DNA of 62,959 nt from JASLDZ01 sp964235945 (GTDB taxonomy: Bacteria > Pseudomonadota > Alphaproteobacteria > Caulobacterales > Caulobacteraceae): the NCBI GenBank assembly GCA_964235945.1, contig CAXSDV010000012.1, positions 1 to 62,959 of the forward strand, in the 5' to 3' direction. Shown here in pieces: positions 52,569-61,586 of the stretch. Position 1 is the stretch's first letter. The number at the start of each line of letters is the position of its first letter. Below the pieces are notes generated by a model that saw only the letters and a list, made by a program, of their open reading frames with translations, was not told the DNA's origin and ran no database searches. The position numbers and the translations under genes were made by a program.

Positions 52569-53174
52569 CTATATGCGCCGCGTCGCGTGCGGTGTCAGGG
52601 GCGTGGCGAGGTCGTGCGGCGTGTTCACGTTGGCGAAGGCGTCGGCGTCGCCGAAATCCACCGCGACGGCGCGCAGGCGCTCCATCACGCGGCGCACGGG
52701 CGGGTGCGCGCCGCCGGCCAGCGCTTCGGCGATCACCGGACCGGCCGCCGTGCGCCACACGGCGCAGAGCGGGTGCTCACGCCCGCCGGCGGTGGCGAAG
52801 GCGGCGTCGGCTTCGTCCGGCAGGTCGGCCATCAGGCGCTCGACGAGGTCGCGCGGCAGGCGGGGCGTGTCGCAGGGCGCGGTGGCCAAGCGGTCGCAGC
52901 CCTGCGCTCCAGCCCAGTGGAGCCCCGCCAGCACGCCCGCGAGCGGGCCGTCGGGCGCGCCGGGCGGATCGGGCAGGAGCGACAGCCCCCGCGCCGCCGC
53001 CAGCGCAGCCGCGCCGCTCCCCTGGCGCGCGTTCACCGCCAGCGGCGCGCAGCCGGCGGCCAGCACGTCCAGCCCGCGCACGAGCAGGGGAACGCCGCCC
53101 CACTCGGCCAGCGCCTTCTCCGACCCGAACCGGCGTGAGCGCCCCCCCGCCAGCACGACGCCGGCGACCCTCAC
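52569..53174 (-). CDS. mobA: Molybdenum cofactor guanylyltransferase
   Basis: 201 residues from a GTG overlapping the fdhD stop (GTGA). The nucleotide-binding signature VVLAGGRSRRFGSEKAL (about residues 6-22) and the later LPDPPGAPDGPLAGVLAGL and ATAPCDTPRLPRDLV blocks identify MobA. It attaches GMP to molybdopterin to make the bis-MGD cofactor of formate dehydrogenase and similar enzymes. The coupling to fdhD supports a role in formate dehydrogenase maturation. Confidence 0.93.
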   Translation of the reverse strand: MRVAGVVLAGGRSRRFGSEKALAEWGGVPLLVRGLDVLAAGCAPLAVNARQGSGAAALAAARGLSLLPDPPGAPDGPLAGVLAGLHWAGAQGCDRLATAPCDTPRLPRDLVERLMADLPDEADAAFATAGGREHPLCAVWRTAAGPVIAEALAGGAHPPVRRVMERLRAVAVDFGDADAFANVNTPHDLATPLTPHATRRI

Positions 53175-54007
53175 GGCCAGGCGATCCGCCCGGGGTGGGT
53201 GAACACCTCGAAGCCGTCGCCGCGCACCACCGCGCACAGGGTCACGCCCGCCGCGTCCGCGGTCTCCACCGCCAGGGTGGTGGGGGCCGAGACCGCCGCC
53301 AGCACGGGCGCGCCGACGGCGGCGGCCTTTTGCACCATCTCCACCGACACCCGGCTGGTGAGCAGCACGACGCCCCCGGACGCGTCCCGCCCGCTGCGGG
53401 CCAGGGCGCCCGCCAGCTTGTCCAGCGCGTTGTGGCGGCCGACGTCCTCGCGCACGGCGACCATCCCTTCCTCGGGGGTCCAGAAGCCGGCGGCGTGGGT
53501 GGCGCGGGTCAGGCCGCCCAGGATCTGGCCGGGGGCGAGTTCGGCCATGGCGGCCAGCAGCGCTTCGGGCGTCAGCGCGAACGACGCGGCGGGGACGGGG
53601 AGGGGAGCGCGCGCCGCCTCCTCCAGGCTCTCGATCCCGCACAGGCCGCAGCCCGTCGGGCCCGCCAGGCGGCGACGGCGGCCGGCGAGCGCCCCCGCGC
53701 GGCCGGGCGCCAGCCACATCCGCACCTCCGCCCCGAGGGGGCCGGTCGCCACCTCCGGCGCGCCCTGCAGGTGGTCGGCGCGGCCGATCCCCTCCGTGAG
53801 GGTGAAGCCGACGCCGAAGTCCTCAAGGTCCGCCGGCGTGGCCATCATCACCGCGTAGGTGGAGGCGTCGTAGACCAGCGCCACGGGCGTCTCCTCCGGC
53901 AGCACGCGCTCGCCGTCCGCGGCGTCGCCCGCCCGCCAAGCGCGGCGCGGCGCGGCGCGGGCGCCGACGGGCGGGCTCCCGGAAGGGGTGGAGGAGGGCG
54001 CGGCCAT
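53171..54007 (-). CDS. fdhD: Formate dehydrogenase accessory sulfurtransferase FdhD
   Basis: 278 residues. The sulfur-carrying cysteines are Cys120 and Cys123 (PTGCGLCGIESLEE). The conserved VREDVGRHNALDKLAGA block and the LLTSRVSVEMVQKAAAVGAP block follow. FdhD passes sulfur from IscS to the molybdenum cofactor before insertion into formate dehydrogenase. It is the first gene of a minus-strand operon with mobA, and is divergent from S-formylglutathione hydrolase, whose reaction releases formate. The formate dehydrogenase itself is not in this window. Confidence 0.95.
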   Translation of the reverse strand: MAAPSSTPSGSPPVGARAAPRRAWRAGDAADGERVLPEETPVALVYDASTYAVMMATPADLEDFGVGFTLTEGIGRADHLQGAPEVATGPLGAEVRMWLAPGRAGALAGRRRRLAGPTGCGLCGIESLEEAARAPLPVPAASFALTPEALLAAMAELAPGQILGGLTRATHAAGFWTPEEGMVAVREDVGRHNALDKLAGALARSGRDASGGVVLLTSRVSVEMVQKAAAVGAPVLAAVSAPTTLAVETADAAGVTLCAVVRGDGFEVFTHPGRIAWP

Positions 54008-54094
54008 CGCGTCCCATATGGCGCGATACGGGGCGGGGCGCTAATCGCCGGGCGGGCGTCGCCGGTGCGGGGACGGCAGGACAGGGACCGACCG

Positions 54095-54190
54095 ATGAAC
54101 ACCCGCCGCCTCCCGCCGGAGCGCATGAACGAGGGTTTCGGCCGGACGCGCCGCAGCGAGACGATCCGTAACGCGAAGGCTCGTCAGTGA
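54095..54190 (+). CDS. Small basic ORF (31 aa) coupled to S-formylglutathione hydrolase gene
   Basis: An ATG-initiated frame of 31 codons (starts MNTRRLPPERMNEGFGRTRR) whose TGA overlaps the GTG start of the hydrolase gene (GTGA). About 28 of 31 codons end in G or C, as in real genes here, and AGGGA lies 8 bases before the ATG. The product is very basic with no hydrophobic segment. I recognise no family. It could be a true small protein, a leader that tunes hydrolase translation, or chance. Confidence 0.45.
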   Translation: MNTRRLPPERMNEGFGRTRRSETIRNAKARQ

Positions 54191-55044
54191 CCGGCGTCGA
54201 GCGCGTCTCCGCCGCGCGCTGCCACGGCGGCGTGCAGGCGACCTACCGCCACCGCTCGCGCGAGACGGGGACGGACATGCGCTTCGCCGTGTTCCACCCG
54301 CCGGTCGCCTCGCCCGACGCGCCCGCGCCCGTGTTGTGGTGGCTGTCGGGCCTGACCTGCACGGAGGACAACTTCCCGAGCAAGGCCGGAGCCCAGCGCG
54401 TCGCCGCCGAACTCGGGATCATGCTGGTGGCCCCCGACACCAGCCCCCGAGGCGAAGGCGTGCCGGACGACCCCGAGGGCGGCTACGATTTCGGGCTGGG
54501 CGCGGGCTTCTACGTGGACGCGACGCAGGCGCCCTGGTCGGCCAACTACCGCATGTTCAGCTACGTCGCGCGCGAACTGCCCGAACTGTTGCGCGCGCAG
54601 TTCGCGGACGCCGACCTTTCGCGCCAGTCGATCAGCGGCCATTCCATGGGCGGGCACGGGGCGCTGACCCTGGCCCTGCACCACCCCCTGCGCTTCCGGG
54701 GCGTATCGGCCTTCGCACCGATCTGCGCGCCGTCGCAGGCCCCCTGGGGAGAAAAGGCGCTGGGCGGCTATCTCGGGCCGGACCGGGAGTCCTGGCGCGA
54801 GCACGACGCGACGGCGCTGATCGAGGACGGGGCCCGGGTCGACTGCCAGATCCTCGTCGACCAGGGCGAGGCCGATCCGCACCTGGACGTCCAGCTCCGG
54901 CCCGACCTGCTGGAGGCGGCGTGCGCCAAGGCGGGGCTGGACCTGACCCTCCGTCGCCGGCCGGGCTACGACCACGGGTACTATTTCGTGCAGAGCTTCA
55001 TCGAGGAGCACCTGCGCTGGCACGCCGAGCGGCTGTTCGGGTAG
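54187..55044 (+). CDS. fghA: S-formylglutathione hydrolase
   Basis: 285 residues from a GTG start, esterase D family. The nucleophile is Ser153 in SISGHSMGGHGALTLAL, the acid is in LVDQGEADPHLD, and the His is in GYDHGYYFVQSF. VLWWLSGLTCTEDNFPSKAG is the family oxyanion block. It hydrolyses S-formylglutathione to formate and glutathione, the last step of glutathione-dependent formaldehyde detoxification. The class III alcohol dehydrogenase that makes the substrate is not in the window. Divergent from fdhD, which matures formate dehydrogenase, so the two sides may share the same formaldehyde-to-CO2 route. Confidence 0.94.
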   Translation: MTGVERVSAARCHGGVQATYRHRSRETGTDMRFAVFHPPVASPDAPAPVLWWLSGLTCTEDNFPSKAGAQRVAAELGIMLVAPDTSPRGEGVPDDPEGGYDFGLGAGFYVDATQAPWSANYRMFSYVARELPELLRAQFADADLSRQSISGHSMGGHGALTLALHHPLRFRGVSAFAPICAPSQAPWGEKALGGYLGPDRESWREHDATALIEDGARVDCQILVDQGEADPHLDVQLRPDLLEAACAKAGLDLTLRRRPGYDHGYYFVQSFIEEHLRWHAERLFG

Positions 55045-55053
55045 GGACGGCCT

Positions 55054-55527
55054 TCAGCGCTTCGCCCGGCGCGCCCGCGTCACCGCCAGGTCCAGCGCCT
55101 GCAGGAAGCGCGACCGGTCCGCCGGCGCGAACGGGCGGGGGCCGCCGGTGATCTCGCCGGTGGAGCGGATCTGCTCCATGATCCCGCGCACCGCCAGCGC
55201 CGAGCCGATCGAGTTCTCGGTGAACGGCTCGCCCTTGGGGCTCACCGCCTGGGCGCCCGCCTTCAGCGCGCGGTCGGCCAGCGGGATGTCGGAGGTGACC
55301 ACCACGTCGCCCGGGCCGCAGCGCTCGGCGATCCAGTCGTCCGCCGCGTCCGGCCCGGCGTCGACCTGCACGAAGGCGACCCCCGGCTGGTTCGGCGTGC
55401 GGATGTAGCTGTTGGCCACCACGAACACGGGCAGGCCGCAGCGGGCGGCCACGCGGTAGCACTCCTCCTTCACCGGGCATGCGTCGGCGTCGACGAAGAG
55501 CGTGGTGCGGGGCGGGTCGGCGGTCAT
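55054..55527 (-). CDS. YaiI/YqxD family (UPF0178) protein
   Basis: 157 residues. The opening TTLFVDADACPVKEECYRVA with its clustered acids, and VVTSDIPLADRALKAGAQAV followed by SPKGEPFTENSIG, are characteristic of UPF0178, a PIN-like nuclease fold of unknown function. Cytoplasmic. An ATG at 55527 is used. It converges on fghA with a 9-base gap and is divergent from the helicase gene. Confidence 0.92.
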   Translation of the reverse strand: MTADPPRTTLFVDADACPVKEECYRVAARCGLPVFVVANSYIRTPNQPGVAFVQVDAGPDAADDWIAERCGPGDVVVTSDIPLADRALKAGAQAVSPKGEPFTENSIGSALAVRGIMEQIRSTGEITGGPRPFAPADRSRFLQALDLAVTRARRAKR

Positions 55528-55786
55528 GGGTTGACTTACCGCGGCGCGGGGCCGATGTATCCCGTGCGCTGGAGGGCCGAGGCCGCTCCTGCGACGCATG
55601 GCGCTCCAGCCGCGTGAGGCCCGCAAATGTGGGCCAGCCTGTAGAGCGCCGCCAAGTCCGAACACGATCGCCCAGGCACGCGGGGCGCTCACCCCACACG
55701 ACCTCCCGGCGGAGGCGCGCGTGCGGCCGAGCGCCCACGTCCATCCAGCGCCTGCACCCCGGGTCCGACGCGAAAGACGTCTCCCC

Positions 55787-57388
55787 TTGACCGACCAGAC
55801 CACCACCTTCGAATCCATGGGCCTCGCCAAGCCGCTGCTGCGCGCCTTGGAGACCGAGGGCTACACCACCCCCACCCCGATCCAGGCCCAGGCCATCACG
55901 CCGGTCATGAGCGGCCGCGACCTCTTGGGCATCGCCCAGACGGGCACGGGCAAGACCGCGGCCTTTGCGCTGCCGATCCTGCACCGCTTGGCGGCCGACA
56001 AGCGCCCCGCCCCGCGCCGCGGCGCCCGGGTGCTGGTGCTCTCGCCCACGCGCGAACTGGCCAGCCAGATCGCCGACAGCTTCCGCACCTACGGCAAGCA
56101 CATGGGCGTCACCGTCGCCGTCGTGTTCGGCGGCGCCAAGATCAACCCGCAGATCAAGGCGCTGGCGGGCGGCCTCGACGTGCTCGTCGCCACCCCCGGG
56201 CGGCTCCTGGACCACCTCGGCCAGCACACCGCCTTCCTGGGCGAGACCGAGATCTTCGTGCTCGACGAGGCCGACCAGATGCTGGACCTCGGCTTCATCG
56301 TGCCGATCCGCCGCATCGTGAAGAATTTGCCGGCCAAGCGCCAGAACCTGTTCTTCTCCGCCACCATGCCGACGGAGATCAACAAGCTGGCGGGCGAGCT
56401 CCTGCGCGACCCGTTGAAGGTCGAGGTCACGCCTCAGGCCACCACCGTCGAGCGCGTCGACCAGCGGCTGATCTACGTGGAGGCCGACCGGAAGCGCGAG
56501 CTCCTGGCCGAGCTGTTCGCCGACAACGACTTCACCCGCACCATCGTCTTCACCCGCACCAAGCGCGGGGCCGACAAGGTGGCCAAGCACCTGGACCAGT
56601 GCGGCGTCTCGGCCGCGGCCATCCACGGCGACAAGAGCCAGCCCCAGCGCGAGCGGGCCCTCGCCTCCTTCAAGAAAGGCGACGTGCGCGCCCTGGTGGC
56701 CACCGACATCGCTGCGCGCGGCATCGACGTCGACGCGGTGAGCCACGTCGTCCAGTACGAGCTGCCCAACGTGCCGGAAGCCTACGTCCATCGCATCGGC
56801 CGCACCGCGCGCGCCGGGGCCTCGGGCATGGCGGTGGCCTTCTGCGCCGACGACGAGCGTCCGCTGCTGAAGGACATCCAGAAGGTGACGCGCCAGACCA
56901 TCCCGTCCGTCGACCGCCGGCGCGACGCGGGGCTGGCGGTGATGGCCAAGGCCACGCGCAGCCTTGAGACCGCCCAGGGCAAGTCCGACTACCAGCCCCA
57001 GGAGAGCCACGACTCCCATCCGGCGCGCCAGCGCGCCGACGGCGAGCGCGGCCGCCAGCCGCATCGCCAACGCCCGGCCGCTCCCGGCCGCCCCGCCCAG
57101 GGCGGTCAAGGCGGCCAGGGTCGGCGCCCCGAGGGTCAGGGCCAGGCGCCGTCCCGCGGCGGCGCTCAAGGCCAAGCGGCGCAGGGGCGCGACGGGGCCC
57201 GCGACACCGGTCGCGGCCGCTCCGGTCAGCAGGGTCGCCCCTCCACTTCCGGGCGCGGCGAAGCGCGCGCACCCGCGCGTGAAGGCGCCGGCGCGGCCCC
57301 GCCGCGTCGCCACGCCGAGGCGTCCGCGGCCACGCCCGTCCGCGCCGGCGGCGAGCGCGAGGGCCGGTGGGACCCCTCCAACAGCTGA
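55787..57388 (+). CDS. DEAD-box RNA helicase (RhlE-like) with long disordered tail
   Basis: 533 residues from a TTG start directly before the conserved FESMGLAKPLLRALETEGYT segment. Motifs: Q motif TPTPIQAQAI, Walker A AQTGTGKTAAF (Lys56), PTRELASQ, DEAD in VLDEADQMLDLGF, SAT in FFSATMP, and HRIGRTARAG. The helicase core ends near residue 375. The remaining 150 or so residues are rich in Arg, Gly, Gln and Pro (QGGQGRRPEGQGQAPSRGG) and must be disordered, probably binding RNA. Such helicases act in ribosome assembly and RNA decay, often at low temperature. The TTG start and the 259-base upstream spacer suggest post-transcriptional control. Confidence 0.9.
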   Translation: MTDQTTTFESMGLAKPLLRALETEGYTTPTPIQAQAITPVMSGRDLLGIAQTGTGKTAAFALPILHRLAADKRPAPRRGARVLVLSPTRELASQIADSFRTYGKHMGVTVAVVFGGAKINPQIKALAGGLDVLVATPGRLLDHLGQHTAFLGETEIFVLDEADQMLDLGFIVPIRRIVKNLPAKRQNLFFSATMPTEINKLAGELLRDPLKVEVTPQATTVERVDQRLIYVEADRKRELLAELFADNDFTRTIVFTRTKRGADKVAKHLDQCGVSAAAIHGDKSQPQRERALASFKKGDVRALVATDIAARGIDVDAVSHVVQYELPNVPEAYVHRIGRTARAGASGMAVAFCADDERPLLKDIQKVTRQTIPSVDRRRDAGLAVMAKATRSLETAQGKSDYQPQESHDSHPARQRADGERGRQPHRQRPAAPGRPAQGGQGGQGRRPEGQGQAPSRGGAQGQAAQGRDGARDTGRGRSGQQGRPSTSGRGEARAPAREGAGAAPPRRHAEASAATPVRAGGEREGRWDPSNS

Positions 57389-57410
57389 CTTCGCTCTTCA
57401 GCGCGTGATC

Positions 57411-57450
57411 CGACGCCCGTCCGCGAACCCCGCGGGCGGGCGTCGTCGTT
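57411..57450 (+). terminator. Rho-independent-type hairpin after the helicase gene
   Basis: GACGCCCGTCCGCG (57412-57425) pairs with CGCGGGCGGGCGTC (57431-57444) over 14 bp with one G-U pair and a 5-base loop; an outer C-G pair extends it by one. Only a short T-containing run (GTCGTTT) follows. It begins 23 bases after the helicase stop, so it is a likely transcription end. Confidence 0.6.
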
Positions 57451-57598
57451 TACGGTCGGAAACTGCGCATCCCGGGCGGCGTCGGGGCGTTTATCCCCGC
57501 GCTTGGGGCTGCTATGAGCACGCCCGTGCGACGGGCCGCCTCAGGCGGCGAGAGATCGCCGGGCCCGCCGGCCAACGGCGGGCCGCCTCGGAGGACGG

Positions 57599-58825
57599 AT
57601 GAAGAACGCCACCCCGCTCAGCCTGCACGTGCCCGAGCCCGCCGGCCGCCCGGGCGACGCCCCCGTGTTCGACTTCCCGCTGCAGGCGGCGGGCGAGGCG
57701 TCCCGCCCTCCCATCGACGCCGACCCCCACGGCATGCGCGACATGGCCTACGGCCTCGTGCGCGTGCTGGACGAGGCGGGCGCGGCGGTGGGCCCCTGGA
57801 ACCCGCGACTCGACCCGGACACCCTGCGGCGCGGCCTGCGCGCCATGCTGCTGACCCGCGCCTTCGACGACCGGATGTACCGCGCCCAGCGCCAGGGCAA
57901 GACCAGCTTCTACATGAAGTGCACGGGGGAGGAGGCCGTCGCCTGCGCCCAGGCCCTCGTGCTCGACCGCGAGGACATGGGCTTCCCCACGTATCGCCAG
58001 CAGGGATTGCTGATCGCCCGCGGCTATCCGCTGGTCGACATGATGCACCAGATCTACTCGAACGCGCGCGATCCGATCAAAGGTCGCCAGCTGCCGATCA
58101 TGTACTCGTCCAAGGACTACGGCTTCTTCACCATCAGCGGCAACCTGGGCACCCAGTTTCCGCAGGCGGTGGGCTGGGCCATGGCCAGCGCCTATTCGGG
58201 CGACGACAAGATCGCCATCAGCTGGATCGGCGACGGGGCGACCGCGGAGGGCGACTTCCACTCGGCGCTCACCTTTGCGTCGGTGTACCGCGCGCCGGTG
58301 ATCCTGAACATCGTCAACAACCAGTGGGCCATCAGCTCCTTCCACGGCCTGGCCGGGGGCGAGCGCACCACCTTCGCCGCGCGGGGCGTGGGCTACGGCC
58401 TGCCGGCGCTGCGGGTGGACGGCAACGACTTCCTGGCGGTGTACGCCGCCACCCAGTGGGCCGCCGACCGGGCGCGCGCCAACCTGGGCGCCACGGTGAT
58501 CGAGATGTTCACCTACCGCGGCGCCCAGCACTCCACCTCCGACGACCCGGCGCGCTACCGTCCCGCCGACGAGCACACCCTGTGGCCGCTGGGCGATCCC
58601 GTGGCGCGGCTGCGCCTGCACCTGACCGCGCTGGGCGAGTGGGACGACGCGCGCCACGCCGCCTGCGAAGCCGAGTGCGCCGAGGAGGTCCGCGCCGCCG
58701 GCCGCGAGGCGGAAGCGGTGGGGACGCTCGGCCAGTCGCGCCCCTCCACCCGCGAGATGTTCGAGGAGGTGTTCGCCACCCCCGACTGGCGCCTGCAGGA
58801 ACAGCGCGGCGAGGTCGGGGTCTGA
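57599..58825 (+). CDS. bkdA1: 2-oxoisovalerate (branched-chain) dehydrogenase E1 alpha subunit
   Basis: 408 residues. The thiamine diphosphate motif is at about 211-240: GDGATAEGDFHSALTFASVY followed by VNNQWAIS. Family blocks GFPTYRQQGLLIARGYPL and MYSSKDYGFFTISGNLGTQF are clear, and the regulated loop YRGAQHSTSDDPARYRP matches branched-chain E1 rather than pyruvate E1. With the beta subunit it decarboxylates branched 2-oxo acids from Val, Leu and Ile. GGAGGA precedes the ATG. First gene of a four-gene operon. The N-terminal 40 residues are the usual bacterial extension. Confidence 0.94.
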   Translation: MKNATPLSLHVPEPAGRPGDAPVFDFPLQAAGEASRPPIDADPHGMRDMAYGLVRVLDEAGAAVGPWNPRLDPDTLRRGLRAMLLTRAFDDRMYRAQRQGKTSFYMKCTGEEAVACAQALVLDREDMGFPTYRQQGLLIARGYPLVDMMHQIYSNARDPIKGRQLPIMYSSKDYGFFTISGNLGTQFPQAVGWAMASAYSGDDKIAISWIGDGATAEGDFHSALTFASVYRAPVILNIVNNQWAISSFHGLAGGERTTFAARGVGYGLPALRVDGNDFLAVYAATQWAADRARANLGATVIEMFTYRGAQHSTSDDPARYRPADEHTLWPLGDPVARLRLHLTALGEWDDARHAACEAECAEEVRAAGREAEAVGTLGQSRPSTREMFEEVFATPDWRLQEQRGEVGV

Positions 58826-58827
58826 TC

Positions 58828-59844
58828 ATGCCGTCCATGAACATGATCCAGGCGCTCAACAGCGCCCTCGACACCAAGATGGCCGAGGACCCGCGCGTGC
58901 TCTCCTTCGGCGAGGACACGGGTTACTTCGGCGGCGTGTTCCGGGTGACGGAGAACCTGCAGTCCAGGCACGGCCTGACCCGCAGCTTCGACGCGCCCAT
59001 CTCCGAGAACGGGCTGATGGCCGCGGCCGTCGGCATGGCGAGCTACGGCCTGCGCCCCGTCGTGGAGATGCAGTTCGCCGACTACATCTACCCGGCCTAC
59101 GACCAGATCGTCTCGGAGGCGGCCAAGCTGCGCTACCGCTCGGGCGGCCAGTTCTCAGCGCCGCTGGTGGTGCGAAGCCCCTATGGCGGCGGCATCTTCG
59201 GCGGCCAGACCCACAGCCAGAGCCCCGAAAGCCTGTTCACCCACATCGCCGGCCTGAAGGTGGTGATCCCCTCCAACCCGCGCGACGCCAAGGGCCTGCT
59301 GACCTCGGCCATCGAGGACGACGATCCCGTCATCTTCTTCGAGCCCAAGCGCATCTACAACGGCCCCTTCGACGGCTGGCACGACCGGCCGGTCAAGCCG
59401 TGGACCGGCCATGCGGGGGCCGAGGTGCCCGAGGGCGTGCACCGCACCCCGCTGGGCGTGGCCGACGTGGTGCGCGAGGGCGCCGAGGTGACGCTCCTGG
59501 CCTACGGCACCATGGTCCACGTGGGCCTGGCCGGCGCCGAGCACGCGGGGGTGGACGCCGAGGTGATCGACCTGCGCACCCTGGTCCCCGTCGACATCGC
59601 CGCCATCGAGGCCAGCGTGAAGAAGACCGGCCGTTGCGTGATCGTGCACGAGGCCCCGCGCACCTCCGGCTTCGGGGCCGAACTCTCGGCGCTCGTGCAG
59701 GAGCGGTGCTTCCACCACCTGGAGGCGCCCGTGCTGCGCGTCACCGGCTGGGACACGCCCTACCCCCACGCCTTCGAGTGGGACTATTTCCCCGGCCCCG
59801 AACGCGTGGCCGCCGCGCTGAAGCGCACGATGGCGGAGGTCTGA
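58828..59844 (+). CDS. bkdA2: 2-oxoisovalerate dehydrogenase E1 beta subunit
   Basis: 338 residues starting 2 bases after the alpha subunit stop. Blocks MNMIQALNSALDTKMAEDPR, FGEDTGYFGGVFRVTENLQ, EMQFADYIYPAYDQIVSEAA and PYGGGIFGGQTHSQSPESLF are typical of E1 beta. EPKRIYNGPFDGWHDRPVKP is specific for the branched-chain type. The subunit forms half of the thiamine pocket. Confidence 0.95.
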   Translation: MPSMNMIQALNSALDTKMAEDPRVLSFGEDTGYFGGVFRVTENLQSRHGLTRSFDAPISENGLMAAAVGMASYGLRPVVEMQFADYIYPAYDQIVSEAAKLRYRSGGQFSAPLVVRSPYGGGIFGGQTHSQSPESLFTHIAGLKVVIPSNPRDAKGLLTSAIEDDDPVIFFEPKRIYNGPFDGWHDRPVKPWTGHAGAEVPEGVHRTPLGVADVVREGAEVTLLAYGTMVHVGLAGAEHAGVDAEVIDLRTLVPVDIAAIEASVKKTGRCVIVHEAPRTSGFGAELSALVQERCFHHLEAPVLRVTGWDTPYPHAFEWDYFPGPERVAAALKRTMAEV

Positions 59845-59849
59845 CGCCC

Positions 59850-61586
59850 ATGGGCCGCTACGTCTTCAAGCTGCCCGACGTGGGCGAGGGCACCGCCGAG
59901 GCCGAGCTGGTCGCCTGGCACGTCGCCGTGGGCGACACGGTGGCCGAGGACCAGCCCCTGGCCGACGTGATGACCGACAAGGCCACCGTCGAGCTCACCT
60001 CGCCGGTGGCGGGGGTGGTGCGCGAACTGCACGGCGATCCCGGCGACCTGCGCGCGGTGAAGAGCCCGCTGGTGGTGCTGGAGGTGGAAGGCGCGGGCGA
60101 TGCGGTCGCGCCGAGCGACCAGCGCCTCGTTCCGAACCCCAGCGGCGAACGCAACGTGGACCCGCGCGACACGCCGCCGACCACGCCCGCGGCCGAGCGG
60201 CCGTCCGCCGCCGAGACGCCCGCCCCCGCACCGACCTCCGCTCCGGCGGCGGGCGCGGGTGACTTCGTGTTCCGCCTGCCGGACGTGGGGGAGGGCACCG
60301 CCGAGGCCGAGCTCGTCGCCTGGCACGTCGCAGTCGGCGACCGGGTGGAGGAGGACCAGCCCCTGGCCGACGTGATGACCGACAAGGCCACCGTCGAACT
60401 CACCTCGCCCACCGCGGGCGTGGTCACAGCCCTCCACGGCGAGCCCGGGCGGATGCTGGCGGTGAAGTCGCCGCTGGTGGAGCTGGACACGGGCAAGGGC
60501 GTCGGCGGCGCGCCCGCGCCTCAGTCGTCGCGCGACGGCTCGCCCCCGGCGGAGGCGGCTCCCGTTCCGAGCGCTCCCCCCCGGGGGCCGGTGGCCGCGA
60601 AAGGACCGGAGGCGAACGCCGGGTCCGCCGACGCCCACTCGCGTGCGCCGGGCGCGGCGGGTTTCGCGCCTTCCCAGGGGCTGCACCCGCCCGCCTTCGC
60701 CACCCGCGCGACGGGCTCCAAGCCGCTCGCCAGCCCCGCCGTGCGCCGCCGCGCCCACGAGTTGGGCGTGCACCTGCAGTACGTGCCGGGCACGGGCCCC
60801 GCGGGCCGCGTGTCCCACGCCGACCTGGACGCCTACCTCGCCCGCGACCACGCTCCCGCCGATCCCGCGCCCGCGCCCGCCGCTGCTCCGGCGGACGGTC
60901 GCTACGCCCGGCGCGAGGCGGTGGACGACCTCAAGATCATCGGCCTGCGACGTCGCATCGCGGCGCAGATGCAGGAGGCCAAGCGCCGCATCCCGCACTT
61001 CGCCTACATCGAGGAGTGCGACGTCACCGAGCTGGAGGACCTGCGCGCCCACCTCAACGCCACCAAGCGCGCCGACCAGCCCAAGCTGACCCTGCTGCCC
61101 TTCCTGATCCGCGCCCTGTGCAAGGCGGCGCCGGGCTATCCCAACATCAACGCCCGCTTCGACGACGAGGCCGGCGTGCTGCACCGCCACGCCGCCGTCC
61201 ACCTCGGCATGGCCACCCAGACGCCGAATGGGCTGATCGTGCCCGTGATCCGCCACGCCGAGACGATGGACGTGTGGGGGCTGGCGACGGAGATTTCCCG
61301 CCTCGCCAAGAGCGTGCGCGAGGGCACGGCGAAGAAGGAGGAGCTCTCGGGCTCCACCCTCACCCTGACCAGCCTCGGCCCCCTGGGCGGCCTTGCCCAC
61401 ACCCCGGTGGTCAACCATCCGGAGACCGCCATCGTCGGCCCCAACAAGATCGTCGAGCGGCCGGTGGTGCGCGGCGGACAGATCGTGATCCGCAAGATGA
61501 TGAACGTGTCATCCAGCTTCGACCACCGCGTGGTCGACGGCTACGACGCCGCCGAGTTCATCCAGACTGTGCGCGGCCTGCTGGAG
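59850..61586 (+). CDS. bkdB: 2-oxoacid dehydrogenase E2 (lipoamide acyltransferase), 3' end lost in gap
   Basis: 579 codons are visible before the run of N. Two lipoyl domains (about residues 1-80 and 136-215) carry the lipoyl lysines Lys44 and Lys179, each in the motif VMTDKATVE. They are joined by Pro/Ala linkers. A peripheral subunit-binding domain follows at about 293-330 (LASPAVRRRAHELGVHLQYV), then the catalytic domain with His559 and Asp563 in SFDHRVVDGYDAAEFI. It transfers the acyl group to CoA. The sequence stops at GLLE just before the gap, so only roughly the last 10 residues should be missing. Two lipoyl domains are unusual for a branched-chain E2, which generally has one. Confidence 0.93.
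59865..60485 (+). repeat. Duplicated lipoyl domain in E2
   Basis: The segments 59865-60080 and 60270-60485 encode two lipoyl domains, 405 bases apart, with 60 of 72 residues identical by my alignment. Long stretches are also identical in DNA, for example the run encoding GTAEAELVAWHVAVGD differs at only a few third positions. This is a direct repeat created by domain duplication or kept alike by gene conversion. Confidence 0.85.

Noticed and set aside
55531..55559. TTGACT-N17-GATGTA as a promoter for the DEAD-box helicase
   Set aside because: The -35 is good but the -10 matches poorly, and Caulobacter-type promoters use a different spacing and -10. Left unassigned.
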